From Parastagonospora avenae f. sp. tritici 18332-5 (Eukaryota > Ascomycota > Dothideomycetes > Pleosporales > Phaeosphaeriaceae), in assembly GCA_022559985.1 (NCBI GenBank), contig JAFJTR010000003.1:558001-622000 (forward strand): a stretch of DNA of 64,000 nucleotides, in the 5' to 3' direction. The notes beneath the pieces were generated by a model. It saw only the letters and a list, made by a program, of their open reading frames with translations. It was not told the DNA's origin and did no database searches. Below, piece after piece: positions 1-10,661 of this stretch; the stretch's first letter is position 1; every line of letters starts with the position of its first letter. Made by a program: the position numbers and the translations under genes.

Positions 1-2781
1 CTTCGCACGCTCCCACTGACTACTCCCTCTGTCCAGGCTGAGCATCCAGTTCATAAGGCCCTTCCTCTCCCTCGCCAGCTTGACTTCGGCCCTCTTCCTC
101 TCTAGCGCTTTTCGCTTCAGGTAAGCAAAGTCCGCCTCCTTGACGCTGATGTCGAAGACCTTTCTCATACGAGAACTGTAGAGACAACAACTCGAGCCAG
201 TCTCCGGATCCTCGTTCGGAACAAGCTGCATTGTTTTGTTGAAGAGACGTGGTATTGTTGTGGTGGTGATCTTGGACTGACAGGCTGGCCAGATTAGTTC
301 ATCGTAGCATTCTTCGCAGACAGTGAACTCCGGAAGCGATGGAATGAAGAGCCATGGCTTGCGGAAAAAGGCCTTATCCTTGGCACACTCATCCTTGAAG
401 GCATTTCCACGAACTAGCTGAATGAAGCGACCAATGTTGGGCCTTTGACCGAGGTCCTGAGCTTCTGTGTCGAGTTCAACGAGAAGGTCAAGGTACTTTG
501 GGAACCGCCTGGAGCTTGTACGGAGGTTACACATGTACTTGGGGGCGGTGCTAGATGTATAGGAGCTCGGAAGTCTTGTGAAGTAGCCACGCATCGTAGG
601 CAGCAAAGCTTCAATCATCCTCTTGTCAGCAGAACAAATGGTAAAATTGGCCACATGCACGCCATCCCTCTGATCGGGTATGCCGTACCATGTGACGCGG
701 TCGCTGCGCAATTCCAGATCGTCAGGGCAAGGCCTGTCGACGTCCGCGATATCAGCTAGGGCATGCAACAACTCGAGAGAAGAACGGCGTTGCTTAATCG
801 TCAGAAGCCAAGCGAGACGTGTCCATGGACTGCTGAAGTCGCAGAAGCGTTCGGTGGGTCGTTCACCCCGCCGTGTCTGCGCGAAATCCACCGCGAATGG
901 TGTGTCAGCAAAGACTCCCTCGTAACAACTGGGGCATACGTCAAAGTTGCGCTGGCCAAGCAAGCTGTACCAGTCATCATAGCTTGTTGTCGGGGTGCTC
1001 CTCGGACAAGAGGGCAACGGCCTGTCCATTGAGTGTTTGGCCGGACGCCTTGTAGAGCGCTCTCGGCGCTCATCAACGGGAACTTGTGACCGTACACTAT
1101 TCGACCTGGCCCTCCTGGCGTGGGTCGAGTCTTCAGGCACTGGGATACTAGTTCTTGGGCGATACACTACCTCTTCTCTATATCGTGGAGATTCGGGAAC
1201 CGGCGAAGACATGATCCTGGGCGAGTCTGGCATGACCTGGCGCGGGGAAGAGATTGTTGAATGGTCAAACTGATACTGCGCTTCTGAAGGCATGAAGACG
1301 CCCAACGGCCGGTCATCGACAGGGTATGGTAAGGCGGGTTCGCCTGTAGGAGGTCTTGCGGGCGAGGGACTTTGCACGTCGATCCTAGGAGTTGGATCGG
1401 GCATGCTGTCGTATCTAGTCATCCTGGACGGTGGTCTTGACCGGTCAGAGGCAGCTACTGGAGGGTAGGTGGAGTGCCAATCTGCGTCTGTTATTGGTAC
1501 ACGACCCGGTGATGGAGGTCTCAAGGTCGTGGAAAAAGACATTGGAGAGGGTGGTCGAGTGTTGCCCCGCGATGATGGTCGAGAAACGGAAGGAGAGTCG
1601 CGAATGCGTGATGGAAGCTTTGGCGAAGGGGCTCGTTGGAGGGGTGAGCTTGACCGGGAAGGTGCGCGCGAGCTACTGTAATAGCTCGTGTCTACTGGTG
1701 CCGGCCTTGACTTTCTGATCCCGTTGTTGAGCGAAGATGATGACGAGCGAGGAGACTGGACGTATGAGGCATCTTTCGACGAGCCAGATGATTCATCCTT
1801 GCGGAGAGCGGGCGGTGCTCGCTCTCTAGATTCGCGGCGACGGGATGGAGGCCTGGAATGATTATCACGTAGGTTAGTTCTCAGGTCGTCCCTTTGCAAA
1901 TCGCTCTTCACGAAGCTGTATCTTGCGGGTTTCCTTTCTGCAGTACGCAAGTGTGTTGTGTCATCGGCGTCCATGTCTGAATCGTCGAAAACATCGTCCC
2001 TGCCGGTTGGGGAAGACCTCGGGTAGGAGTCCTGTCGGCCATAGCTGGACGAGGGTCTTGGTGGCCTAGCATTCTGGTCTCGTTGCGAGTCGCGACTATC
2101 ATGACTTGGGATGGTTCTCGGTGTTCGTGCGCTGCTTGGGGTAAGCGTGTCTGGCAATGAGAAGTCTGCGTGTGAGGGAGCAATTGACTCTCTCTGGGGT
2201 TTGGTGTAGGCATAGGGCGTCGAGACGCGCTCGGTGAAGACGGGCGGATCGGGCGGATCCGCTACGTCTGTCTTGATGTGTGCCATGTTGCCGCGCTCCG
2301 CGAAGCTCCTGCGACGGTAGTCGGTAGGAGTGCTGGTGCTGGTGCTGGGGTCCGACACCAGCACATAGCGACGGTCGTCCGGGTCTTCGATGTCCTCGAG
2401 CAGCGCCTCTTGATCAACAGACCCTCTCGAGTGGGCTGGCGGATCACCGTCGGCCCCATGTCCTGCTCCGGCCGGCGACACCACCTCCTTCGTCAGCGCG
2501 GCCGTCTCGTCTTCCACGCTCGGCGATGGCGGCCATGTTTGCTTGCGAGCATGGCGCGATGGCGGGTGCGAGGGATACTGTGGAGGGGCAGCTGAGCGCC
2601 TGGGGAGCGGAGTGGCGCGGGGTTCGTAGGAGTAATCGGCTGGAGAGTAGCGACTCGAACTGTCCCTCATGGTTAGCTCCTCACGGCGGGCAGTGGCGAC
2701 GGGCCGTTCATGCCTCGAGTAGTACGAATCATGGTCCGGCCGCTGGTGGTGGTAACGGCCGTCGTAGTGGGCCGAAGACAT
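1..2781 (-). CDS. S/R/P-rich conserved fungal protein, 3'-truncated by window edge
   Basis: One uninterrupted frame runs from an ATG at 2779-2781 to the left window edge, giving 927 codons with no stop; the C-terminus lies outside. Roughly the first 580 residues are low complexity, rich in Ser, Arg, Pro and Asp, and look disordered. The last third is ordered and conserved-looking. It starts near a YDDWYSLLGQRNFDVCPSC segment (about 965-1000 bp) and ends in a second cysteine pair, CEECYDELIWPAC, near 270-340 bp. The two Cys pairs suggest a metal-binding fold, which is inference. Proteins with this layout are often named serine/arginine-rich or nuclear-matrix-like in filamentous fungi, but I know of no tested role. 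No intron is needed. The frame is read with high confidence; the function is unknown. Confidence 0.85.
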   Translation of the reverse strand, partial: MSSAHYDGRYHHQRPDHDSYYSRHERPVATARREELTMRDSSSRYSPADYSYEPRATPLPRRSAAPPQYPSHPPSRHARKQTWPPSPSVEDETAALTKEVVSPAGAGHGADGDPPAHSRGSVDQEALLEDIEDPDDRRYVLVSDPSTSTSTPTDYRRRSFAERGNMAHIKTDVADPPDPPVFTERVSTPYAYTKPQRESIAPSHADFSLPDTLTPSSARTPRTIPSHDSRDSQRDQNARPPRPSSSYGRQDSYPRSSPTGRDDVFDDSDMDADDTTHLRTAERKPARYSFVKSDLQRDDLRTNLRDNHSRPPSRRRESRERAPPALRKDESSGSSKDASYVQSPRSSSSSLNNGIRKSRPAPVDTSYYSSSRAPSRSSSPLQRAPSPKLPSRIRDSPSVSRPSSRGNTRPPSPMSFSTTLRPPSPGRVPITDADWHSTYPPVAASDRSRPPSRMTRYDSMPDPTPRIDVQSPSPARPPTGEPALPYPVDDRPLGVFMPSEAQYQFDHSTISSPRQVMPDSPRIMSSPVPESPRYREEVVYRPRTSIPVPEDSTHARRARSNSVRSQVPVDERRERSTRRPAKHSMDRPLPSCPRSTPTTSYDDWYSLLGQRNFDVCPSCYEGVFADTPFAVDFAQTRRGERPTERFCDFSSPWTRLAWLLTIKQRRSSLELLHALADIADVDRPCPDDLELRSDRVTWYGIPDQRDGVHVANFTICSADKRMIEALLPTMRGYFTRLPSSYTSSTAPKYMCNLRTSSRRFPKYLDLLVELDTEAQDLGQRPNIGRFIQLVRGNAFKDECAKDKAFFRKPWLFIPSLPEFTVCEECYDELIWPACQSKITTTTIPRLFNKTMQLVPNEDPETGSSCCLYSSRMRKVFDISVKEADFAYLKRKALERKRAEVKLARERKGLMNWMLSLDRGSSQWERAK

Positions 2782-3451
2782 GGGCGTTCTGGATGGTCAG
2801 GCGAGCTGCGAGGGGAGTGAGACAGGCTTCATTCGGCGTGCGCATCGACTTCACGCAGGTCACTATGGCGGCACGCAGTACTTGGAGGGGTAGTGGAGAA
2901 GAATGGCCAAGGTAAGAGTAGATTCATGTGGTACTACCGATTTCTCAGACATTGTTGAATTATGCAGCAGCATGTGGCCTACGTAGGGTCGCCAGAAGGA
3001 GCATGGACGTCTACGGGTCGCGGCCCTCTTCGCGCATCGCTCGCTCTTGCGGACCCCGCCTTTGGCATCAGCCCCACTTAGCCTGACCGCCTGTTCCTTC
3101 ACCAAGCACATCACTCTTCACCTATGTAACCCGAATGATACAGAGAATAGTCAAGGTGTTTTGAACCACAGTGCTGAACTAGTCCAATTGCGATGTCAAC
3201 TTTCAGTTTTCATGTACTAGCATTACGTTGTAACCTTTCTGGAAAAAAATCCCGATTGATCCTGACAAGCTGACCAAAACTGCTGACCAAAACGCCATCC
3301 TGAACCATTCCCTTAGATAGTCACCATTGCTGTACTGGTGACGTAGATACATACAAGTACCGGGGTATCGAAGCGTATGAGAATTTGAACAAATGAAAGT
3401 AGGAAAATTATCTCTAAGCTTGGGGCAGAAGGGAAGGTGCACACTGGCTAC
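2782..3451. other. intergenic, upstream of S/R-rich gene
   Basis: This 670 bp stretch separates the S/R-rich gene start from the stop codon of the RGS-protein gene. Short open frames on both strands (for example 2863-3114 minus) lack a recognisable domain and look like chance. It should hold the promoter of the left gene and the 3' UTR of the right one. I see no RNA gene or repeat. Confidence 0.6.
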
Positions 3452-4901
3452 CTAGAAGAAGTTGCCCTTGGGGATGGCGCAGAAGATGCCGACAGCGACA
3501 CCGGAGATGACAAGCGCACCGAGAATGGCTTGTACAAAGATGGTGTCCTGGATCTGGCGAAGAGCTGGCTCCTGGATCCAGACCTCGCGGTCAAAGACCT
3601 TGCGGATGACGTTGCGCTTCTCGTACCTAGCGACCCAGGGCTCGTCCTCCCACGAGTTGCTCGACGCATGGGTGGTGAACGTGTCCATAGAGTCAAGCTT
3701 CGCATCGAAGCCTTCGGGCTCGTCATCCGAACCGAAGAGCTCCCAGGGGCGCAGATGGCGGTGGTGCATGCCGTGCAGAACCACACACATGCCCTTCCAC
3801 GCGGCGATCAGGGTTGAGATGCCGATGAAGAAGCCAATGAGAGACATGACTCGCCATGCGCGACTCGCAGTGCTCAAAGTGAGGATGATGGCCACGAGCA
3901 GACCAGCGACGATGCCGCCAATACCAAGACCGCGGGCGAAGATGACACGGGGGCGGTTGCCGTTGCAGATGGTCCAGCGGATGAAGTTGGGGTGAGCCTG
4001 GCAGCGCAGTGACCACTCAACAGTCGAGATGACATCGGCGAACGCTGAAGGGTGAGTAGTGTTTTGGAGCGCATGCAGGAGTGCCGTGCGCTCCTTGGAA
4101 GACAGGTTCAGCTGTCGCGAGCCGCCATCAGCGATGTAAATGGAAATGATGCGGTTGATCTCCTCTCGGTAGGGCTGAACGGACACTATTGCGTGTAAGC
4201 GCTTATTGCCTACATATGGAAGGATCAATTCAACTTACGAGGCTTCCACTTGAGTCCTGCACTCTCAAATGCACCATCGGCACGCTTGGAGTGGTCCACT
4301 CTACCGGTGGAGCTGTCATCATACGAGTCGAAAGACTGAGCACCTTCTTGCCTCTCGACGCTGTTGGGCGTGCGCGGAGGAGTGAAGAAGGGGTTGCTGC
4401 CGCCCTTTTCCGACTCGTCGACCTTGACGTCATTGCCAAAGTCAGAAGCAGCGAGAATGGCTGCGGCATCAGCGTTGACGATCTTTGGGGCTGGTTTGGT
4501 CTCGGTGTTGCTCTTGTCGCCAGTCCACTTAGGTGAGAGGCCCTGCTCACTCGCAGGCAGCTCATTGAAGCGCTTGCTGTAGTCGCGGAACCAGAGGTAG
4601 AACTGCAGGTTCTCGGCGGACAACTCAATGTACTTGAGGAAGTTCATGAAGTCGCGCACAGTGCAAGGCTGACGGGTCAGCAAACAGTGAGGAAGTGGGG
4701 GGTCGGTCTACTTACAGGACACACACCACCAGCAATGATGCGGTCGAAGGAAAGAGCTTCAGGAATGCCATGGGACATGCCGCTGCTGCCAGACTTGATG
4801 GAGTCATGAATTGACTTTTGCTTGGTCTCACCGGAGATGGAGGCAGCGGAAGAGGGGCGGGCAACGCGCTCGGGGCGGCGATAAGCCAGAGAGTAGACCA
4901 T
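3452..4901 (-). CDS. rax1: RGS-domain membrane protein, Rax1-like
   Basis: Three exons, 4716-4901, 4239-4668 and 3452-4185, join in phase to 449 residues. Both introns (47 and 53 bp) have GTAAGT donors; acceptors are CAG and TAG. An N-terminal stretch precedes an RGS-type domain that opens at the CTVRDFMNFLKY segment. The RGS fold is split by a Ser/Asp-rich insert and resumes at LSSKERTALLHAL. Two hydrophobic segments follow (IGGIVAGLLVAIILTLS and MSLIGFFIGISTLIAAW) and a third lies at the extreme C-terminus (FVQAILGALVISGVAVGIF). RGS plus three membrane segments is the layout of yeast Rax1 and Aspergillus Rax1. There it acts in bud-site choice or in growth, conidiation and stress control. 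A direct GTPase-activating role is not assured. Family call is confident; cellular role is by analogy. Confidence 0.88.
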
Positions 4902-7900
4902 TTTAGCAGGAGCGCAGGCGGCTCAAGTAGGAGAAGGCGCGTGGTGGGGAGGAAGAAGGAGAGGAGCAGCAACGTGGGCAGATAACAGAACGTGGCAAAG
5001 GTGAAGTGAAGCGGGATTGACGGTGATGGCCGTTCGAAGTGCCGGCTAGTGGCCTTATATGCTCCTGGATCGGAGGTGAAAGTGAAGAAGGGTTACAGGC
5101 GCCACGCGAGCTGTGGGGTAGCCGATGAAGGGACTACGAAAGCAGATGTACGGCTCCACGAAGGATATCACACAGGAGCGAGGGCCGACAGAAGAATGAA
5201 TGGTACTGTCTTGAACGGCGGTAGTGTAGCGTGCGTTGGGCGGGTGTCTCGCGAGGTATAAGTAGAGGCGTGGCGTCAACCTTACAGTGGTAAGAGCTCG
5301 CTTGGAGACACTGGTGCTGGAATCGCTCCTTCTGAAAGGGATCCATAGCGTGGAAGTCAAGCTAGTCGCACATGGCATTCTCGAGGTCGCCGAAGCGCAA
5401 GTGCGGCCCCGCAACGCTGCGACTCGACAGCCCAGAAGCACCACTGCGCCAGTTGACGTCTGCCAGCTGCCATGGCTAGTGCTCGCTAATCTCGGTGGCT
5501 TGTCTGCCGATCCTTTTGCGCACTGGCTGGTCCTGTCTTCATTGAGTTCGTTATGGTAACTGTAATTCCTGGCCACCGTCCGTAACCATGTCCAGTTCAC
5601 ACCAGAAAGGCGGAACACATCGCAGTACCACGGCAAGCGGAGAGTCTACCGTAAGTGCATCTTCCAAAGTCTAACTTATCTGCGTACCGCATGTCAAAAG
5701 CACGGTGACGTCCTTTCAGACAGCCACAGGCTTGGGGCGATCATGTTCATGCTGCACTAACATGCCTGCCGTCAATCAATCCTTGCGCACCGAGGCCGAC
5801 ACTGGATAAGGCTCCGACCAATCAGCCAACATCAACTTTCTGATTGGCTCCAAAATTCTGTAATAGTCTGCAAACATCGCCGGTGCATCATCGCTGAACT
5901 TAGCATCTCTGCACCAAGTCACAACTGCGCAACTTGCGGTCCTTTTCCCATCCGCCTGACTCGAGCAATGTGCTGTGTATGCGACCAGGGCCGGTGCGGC
6001 ACGTATCGTCCATCATTGCGGACGCTCCTTCCGTTGCAGATACGGCAAAAGCAACACAATTGTCATGCCGCGCCTGCTAAATATGACAGCGCCAGACCGG
6101 CGCCTCATCCATAGATCGGCCAATTGTGGCTTCGGTCAATGTCCAGGATATCTGTTACCCAGTCCTCAGCTTGCAACAGCTCAAATGTACCCCATGTGAT
6201 CCTCCGAGGTTCACCTGGTACCTGGGCGTATCGGCGAACCCCTTTCAAGTTTGGCCGACCACGAGCGATTCCCTGCTGCGACTCGTCGATCAACTCCGCC
6301 TGCACATCGTGAAAGTTTATGGCTGAATCGCAAAACTTGTCTGCAAGTTTCCCTCCAGCGTCGCACCCGGCACCTTACGGCTGATTGCCACTTCTACGCT
6401 GTTTTGGGACAGACGATCAACCACGTGTCTATCCCGCCCAAACGCTCGTTGATTCTCCAGAAAACGAATCCGAGCATCTGCTCCACCGCCGACCTATCTG
6501 TAATCAACCGTGGCGTTCACTCGAGTATTCAGCCGGTAATGGGCCGCGTCTTCAATTGATTGACCGCGGGAGACTTGCATGCTTCCCTTCCGTCTTACAG
6601 TGGCTACGGCACACTACCGCGTGCCAATTTGCTTTACACGGTGGGTCCTCAATTTCCGATTTTTCGACAGGTACTGGTGTCGTTCTCATCTTGCTTCGCA
6701 TCTACAGCTGCGCCGTAGGGACCATGCTAATTGGACTCGAGCGCTCGGACCGGAAATTGAGAACCATAAATCTCATGGTCATCCTCGCAGTCCAGAACTA
6801 CTAATTCTGGCCCAAGGTTCCTCTACACAGCAGGCCTGCCGCATTCGGATCTTGCCATGTAACACAAAAATATCATTGCTCAGCCTCACGACCTGCTGTG
6901 TTACCGTCCCGGGCTTGTGGTTGTGAAAAGCAAACACTAGGCAGTAACATAGTCGACCGCCCCACGTGTGCGCAAATCCTCTAGACCGTGGGATCCAGGA
7001 ACGGGAACTTCCTCACCTGCCTTCGCAGGCGTACCCCCGTCCAGGGAACGGGACGCGCTCAGGGGAAATGCCTCTCGGCCTGGCATGCTCGCTCGTGTTA
7101 ACCATTGGTCATGTCCTAAATTCAGCACTGCGGCCTACAAATTGAGGCATGGCACAAGCGGCGATTCGAAAGAACAAATCCCTCCATCGTCTGCTTCGGC
7201 GTTTGAGGCGCGTCCTAGCTTCTGATGATTGCTTTTTCCGTTCTCGCGAATCGTGGGCTACCGGTAGCTCCGGCGTGTGCGCTAGCCACGAGTCACAGCA
7301 TATTTGTATGCAACAGCGACAATCCTTCTCCGGCGCAATACAAAATAATTTTGTTCAACTCGGATTATGGGTCTCAGCTCGAGTCTGGCTTGCACAGGTC
7401 ATCACCGAGATGTTATCTGCACCGCTATCGATTTCATGCACGGACTACTACTATGCGGGCTCACGCCCGAGACTATCTTCACAATATCTTTAGGTACATT
7501 CCCGTACATACTCAAGGAATGAAAGAACTTCTACCTCGCTGCAATTGTATCGCGCGCACACTAGCCTATCGGCGTTACTGGCGTGCTTCGGTGTGTTTAG
7601 TACCTATTTCGGTGTCCGACTACGTAGTCCAGCACACAGCACACTCGCAGATCTAGGACACTGTAGCACAATGTGATTCGCTCCCAAGCTCGAATATACG
7701 CCGATTTGTCAAAGAGGCAAGTTGCGCCCGAGTTTCTGAAGTGTAAGACACCCCTAGCTTCACGTTGGTTTTCGCAGGGTCATGAGGCACACTCGTTACC
7801 ATCGGTGCACTTGGATTTTAGCAAAGGATATGTAGAGTTTATTACTTCTTTACTCGTCAAGAGACCTCCTCTTAGCCTTCTCTCTCTCCTTCTTCATCCC

Positions 7901-7921
7901 ACTTTCAAATTTCTAAGCAAA
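4902..7921. other. 3 kb gene-poor intergenic region
   Basis: No gene could be supported. Many short frames occur on both strands, but none has a domain, credible codon pattern or splice support. CCAAT motifs on both strands lie near 5818-5822 and 5843-5847. The left end must contain the promoter of the Rax1-like gene. The right end (about 7863-7911) is a CT-rich tract typical of fungal promoters and 5' leaders, just before the next ATG. I found no tRNA B box, snRNA signature or terminal inverted repeats. Confidence 0.55.
7863..7921 (+). promoter_or_regulatory. CT-rich leader before small membrane-protein gene
   Basis: A pyrimidine-rich run (cctcctcttagccttctctc and onward) ends about 10 bases before the ATG at 7922, followed by an A-rich aagcaaaATGG context. 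Such tracts commonly sit at transcription starts of filamentous fungal genes. This supports choosing the ATG at 7922 over in-frame upstream ATGs. Confidence 0.5.
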
Positions 7922-8413
7922 ATGGCTATCGCGAGAGCACTACCCACCAATCTTCCCCAAAAACCCACAGACATTCCACCAAGTGACAACAGAGGTCTTT
8001 CAGTCGGCGCGACCATTGGTATCGGCATCGGCATCGCTCTGCTCTTCATCCTGGGCGCAATTGGAGCTTGGATCTTCGTTCGGCGGCGGCGTCGTACCTG
8101 GGTGCAGGAGCGCAGAGAGCAGAGTGACCCGGAGATCGAGGGCGACACACCCGACGTCGAGATTGCGAAGAAGATTCAGAAGATTGAGAAATATGACAGC
8201 TTGGACAAAGAATTAGCTGTGGAGATTGGAAGTGGCGAACAAGACATAGCTGAGCTAGCTGTCGGGAAGGACATGAAGCCACACACAGTACCTCAGACAG
8301 GTGCTCAGGAGTACGAAATGCCGAGTACGCATGAGCCTGTAAAAGTGGGAGAGGGGAGGACGTTTGCCGCTGAGTTGGAGGGATCGGGAGTGCCTGGGGG
8401 GAAGGGAACATGA
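7922..8413 (+). CDS. small single-pass membrane protein with Arg-rich stop-transfer
   Basis: This single-exon frame encodes 163 residues. The frame stays open upstream to 7673, but the CT-rich leader and good ATG context favour 7922. A short N-terminal part (about 35 residues, with no clear signal peptide) precedes one strong membrane helix rich in Gly and Ile (VGATIGIGIGIALLFILGAI, about residues 25-48). A run of five arginines follows directly, predicting an N-outside, C-cytosol orientation. The tail of about 110 residues is charged, with an EIAKKIQKIEKYDSLDKE helix and acidic patches. Helix plus Arg run resembles the membrane anchor of fungal WSC- or Wsc/Mid-like sensors. The Ser/Thr-rich or cysteine-rich ectodomain of those proteins is missing. 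Function unknown. Confidence 0.72.
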   Translation: MAIARALPTNLPQKPTDIPPSDNRGLSVGATIGIGIGIALLFILGAIGAWIFVRRRRRTWVQERREQSDPEIEGDTPDVEIAKKIQKIEKYDSLDKELAVEIGSGEQDIAELAVGKDMKPHTVPQTGAQEYEMPSTHEPVKVGEGRTFAAELEGSGVPGGKGT

Positions 8414-8956
8414 ACAGGTCTTGGAGACATTCGTTCCTTCTCACGGGTGAAGAGCAGGTACAGATATCGATGTCAGTGCTACGTCCGCACTTTGTATCCA
8501 CTCTTCACTCAAACCATCGCAGCCTCCCAATTGCTTCGAGCGATCAAAACTGGCAGTCCGCAGCTACCATATTGAAGCGCGTGGTCCAGGCGTCAACAGG
8601 CCCTCGCCTTACAAACACGCAGTCCCGCATGGAGGAATCCTGTATGACAGACAACCTGCTGTGCGCTCCTACCTACTCCGCGATCGAGTGGTCCGACAGC
8701 ACGAAATGCCATCGTGATCTTGACCCTGAAGCGTGCTACTAGACATGGCGAAGAGCATACCGCAATCGGCGCAGAGATCATGATAGCATAGAGCGTCATA
8801 TTCCCCGGATATATAAGAGCTACTACTCATGCAATTCCCCGCCTCATTACGCCGCCCCGCGACTCCAGACCCATTCGTAAGTTCATTGAGACATTCAATC
8901 CACGCACGCACCTACAACACAGCAAATGATGTGCAACTTCTCCGCCCACACGCCAC
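8414..8956. other. convergent intergenic region
   Basis: This 540 bp stretch lies between two convergent genes and should contain both 3' UTRs. A TATA-like gatatataag sequence occurs near 8810, with no credible gene after it. No RNA gene, repeat or conserved frame was seen. Confidence 0.5.
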
Positions 8957-10661
8957 TCAAACCCGATGCGCCCCAACAGGAAACGGCGTCAGCGGCAGCG
9001 GCTTCGAAGCCACCCTCCTCTCCGGCCCCCAGACATGAATCGAATCCGCGTGAGAATCATTTGATATGCCCGCGCTATACATGCTTGCTGGCAGGGAAAG
9101 GTCAGAGCCGCCAGGTGTGATGGGCGAGAGTCGAAGCGGGTTCATGCGTCGCGGGGGGCGCAGGCCGTTGGAGCGCGCGTCTGCGGCCGCGATGTCGATG
9201 GAGATGTTGCTGCCGGAGCGTGAGTGGCCGAGCGGGGTGGCGCGGCCTGGAGTGGCGCGACCTGGGGAGCCTCGGACTGGGGTGTTTCGTCCTGAGGAAG
9301 CTAGGCCTGGAGTTGACCGACCTGGGGTGGCTAGAACTGGGGTATTCCGTCCTGGAGTCGATCGGCCTGGTGTGGCGAAACCTGGAGTCGATCTACCTGA
9401 GGTAGGCGTCTGGCGGGCTGTACCGGGGCGGCTGTGCGTGATTGTGAAGCGGCCGCTTGAAGTGCGCGATAGTGTGGGTTGGGGGGCTCGAGGCGTGCTT
9501 GTCCCGGATTCGATGGTCTTTGGTTGAATAGATTTGACTTCCATAGTGCGAGATGGTGTTCGTCTGTGCTTTGGTTGCTCTATGTCGTAGCCGGTGGGGA
9601 CGTTTGTGAATTGTGCGGCTTTGGAGAAGTATTTGGGCATCATGAGGGCGAGCAGCGGTCGCATGGCTGGAAGACAGGCGCATATGATGACGGCATTCAC
9701 CTCAAGAGAGGATAGTGTCGCGTGACCTATGTTGTCGAAAGGGAGGTCGGTGCTCTTGGCAATTCGAGAGATGGTATGGAGTCGAACCACCGAGATTATG
9801 GGTGCACTACAACCGGTCAATGTCTGCGCCATCACTTGGGGGGGTTCCACTTACCAGATGCTGAGCGCAATGATTGTCACGAACCCGCTCTTCTGGCTTG
9901 CTGGAATCTGGAGTGTTCGTATGAGGGGTACCGGTAACAGAAGAATGACAAGATCCAGCGCAATGCTGATACCCGAGTTCGTATACCATATCAACTTGCG
10001 GTCCATGCAGTCGTTTCGCTTGAACCGGTCGATCCAGGCAGAGTCAACCGGATTACAAATGAAGATATTGCTCGCAACAGCCCAGGCACCAAGAGCAACA
10101 GCGAGACCGAGCAGGCAGTAGCAGCTTATACGGAAGCGATGTATCGGGAAGATACGCAGATACTGCGTCAGGGCTGAGACCTTCGTGATCGTAAGTGCTA
10201 AGCTGTGCACCCAGAGGCCTACCCAGAATGCCTGCGGAATGAGTCAGTCACATGAGTATGATAGTAGGTTTCAGTGTTAGTCGATCTGACCTCAGATGTG
10301 TTGTCTGAGATGTCTCAAGCAGGAAGTTGAACACGAACTTACCTTGAAAAATATGCGTTGCTCATAAGCGCCAATCTCTGATATGTGTGTCCCGAGACCA
10401 TGCGTGGTTTGTTGCGATACTGTGGCACTGAGACCGATTGAAAAGCCCTGGTGATGGTCAATCAAACCTGGCGTGAGAGTTTAGAGTCGCACTCACCATA
10501 GCAAGAACGATAAAAATATCTTCAGGTCCGAACAAGGATGTCAGGAAGATCCGAGCGAATAAACGTAGAGAGACAATTAATCCAGCGACGACAGTAAAAG
10601 CAAGGACAATGGTGTTGACCTGAGTGGCAACAGGAGGCGCCTCGTAGATGCCAGCATCCAT
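8957..10661 (-). CDS. fungal rhodopsin-fold integral membrane protein with repetitive tail
   Basis: Four exons, 10497-10661, 10343-10447, 9855-10231 and 8957-9806, give 498 residues. All three introns (49, 111, 48 bp) have GTRAGT donors and AG acceptors, and phases agree. The first 280 or so residues hold about seven hydrophobic helices with hallmarks of the fungal rhodopsin-domain family (PF20684, related to PTH11-type receptors). These include the LRLFARIF and FGPEDIFIVLAM segments of helices 1-2, NPVDSAWIDR after helix 5 and LDLVILLLPVPLIRTLQI in helix 6. The C-terminal 200 residues are cytosolic, Ser/Thr/Pro-rich and repeat GRSTPG- or GRNTP-like units. Such proteins are integral membrane proteins, mostly of unknown ligand. 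No retinal-binding lysine is claimed. The splice model is strong; the biological role is unknown. Confidence 0.87.
9234..9405 (-). repeat. coding minisatellite, about 60 bp period
   Basis: Three imperfect 60 bp units (starting near 9241, 9301 and 9361) lie in the last exon of the rhodopsin-fold gene. Each encodes about 20 residues containing two GR-(S/N/A)-TP blocks. Shorter 15-18 bp sub-repeats of the cctgg-gtgg type lie inside each unit. Length is a multiple of three, so copy-number change keeps the frame. Confidence 0.8.

Noticed and set aside
5134..5346. Minus-strand frame starting MDPFQKERFQHQCLQ, slightly like the twin-CX9C protein Cmc4
   Set aside because: The second cysteine pair and spacing are missing, a stop lies just upstream, and no exon restores the family pattern.
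9066..9527. Plus-strand frame of 153 codons with RPGV repeats
   Set aside because: It is the complement of the repeat-rich tail of the rhodopsin-fold gene; the tail joins in phase to membrane exons, while this frame has no context.
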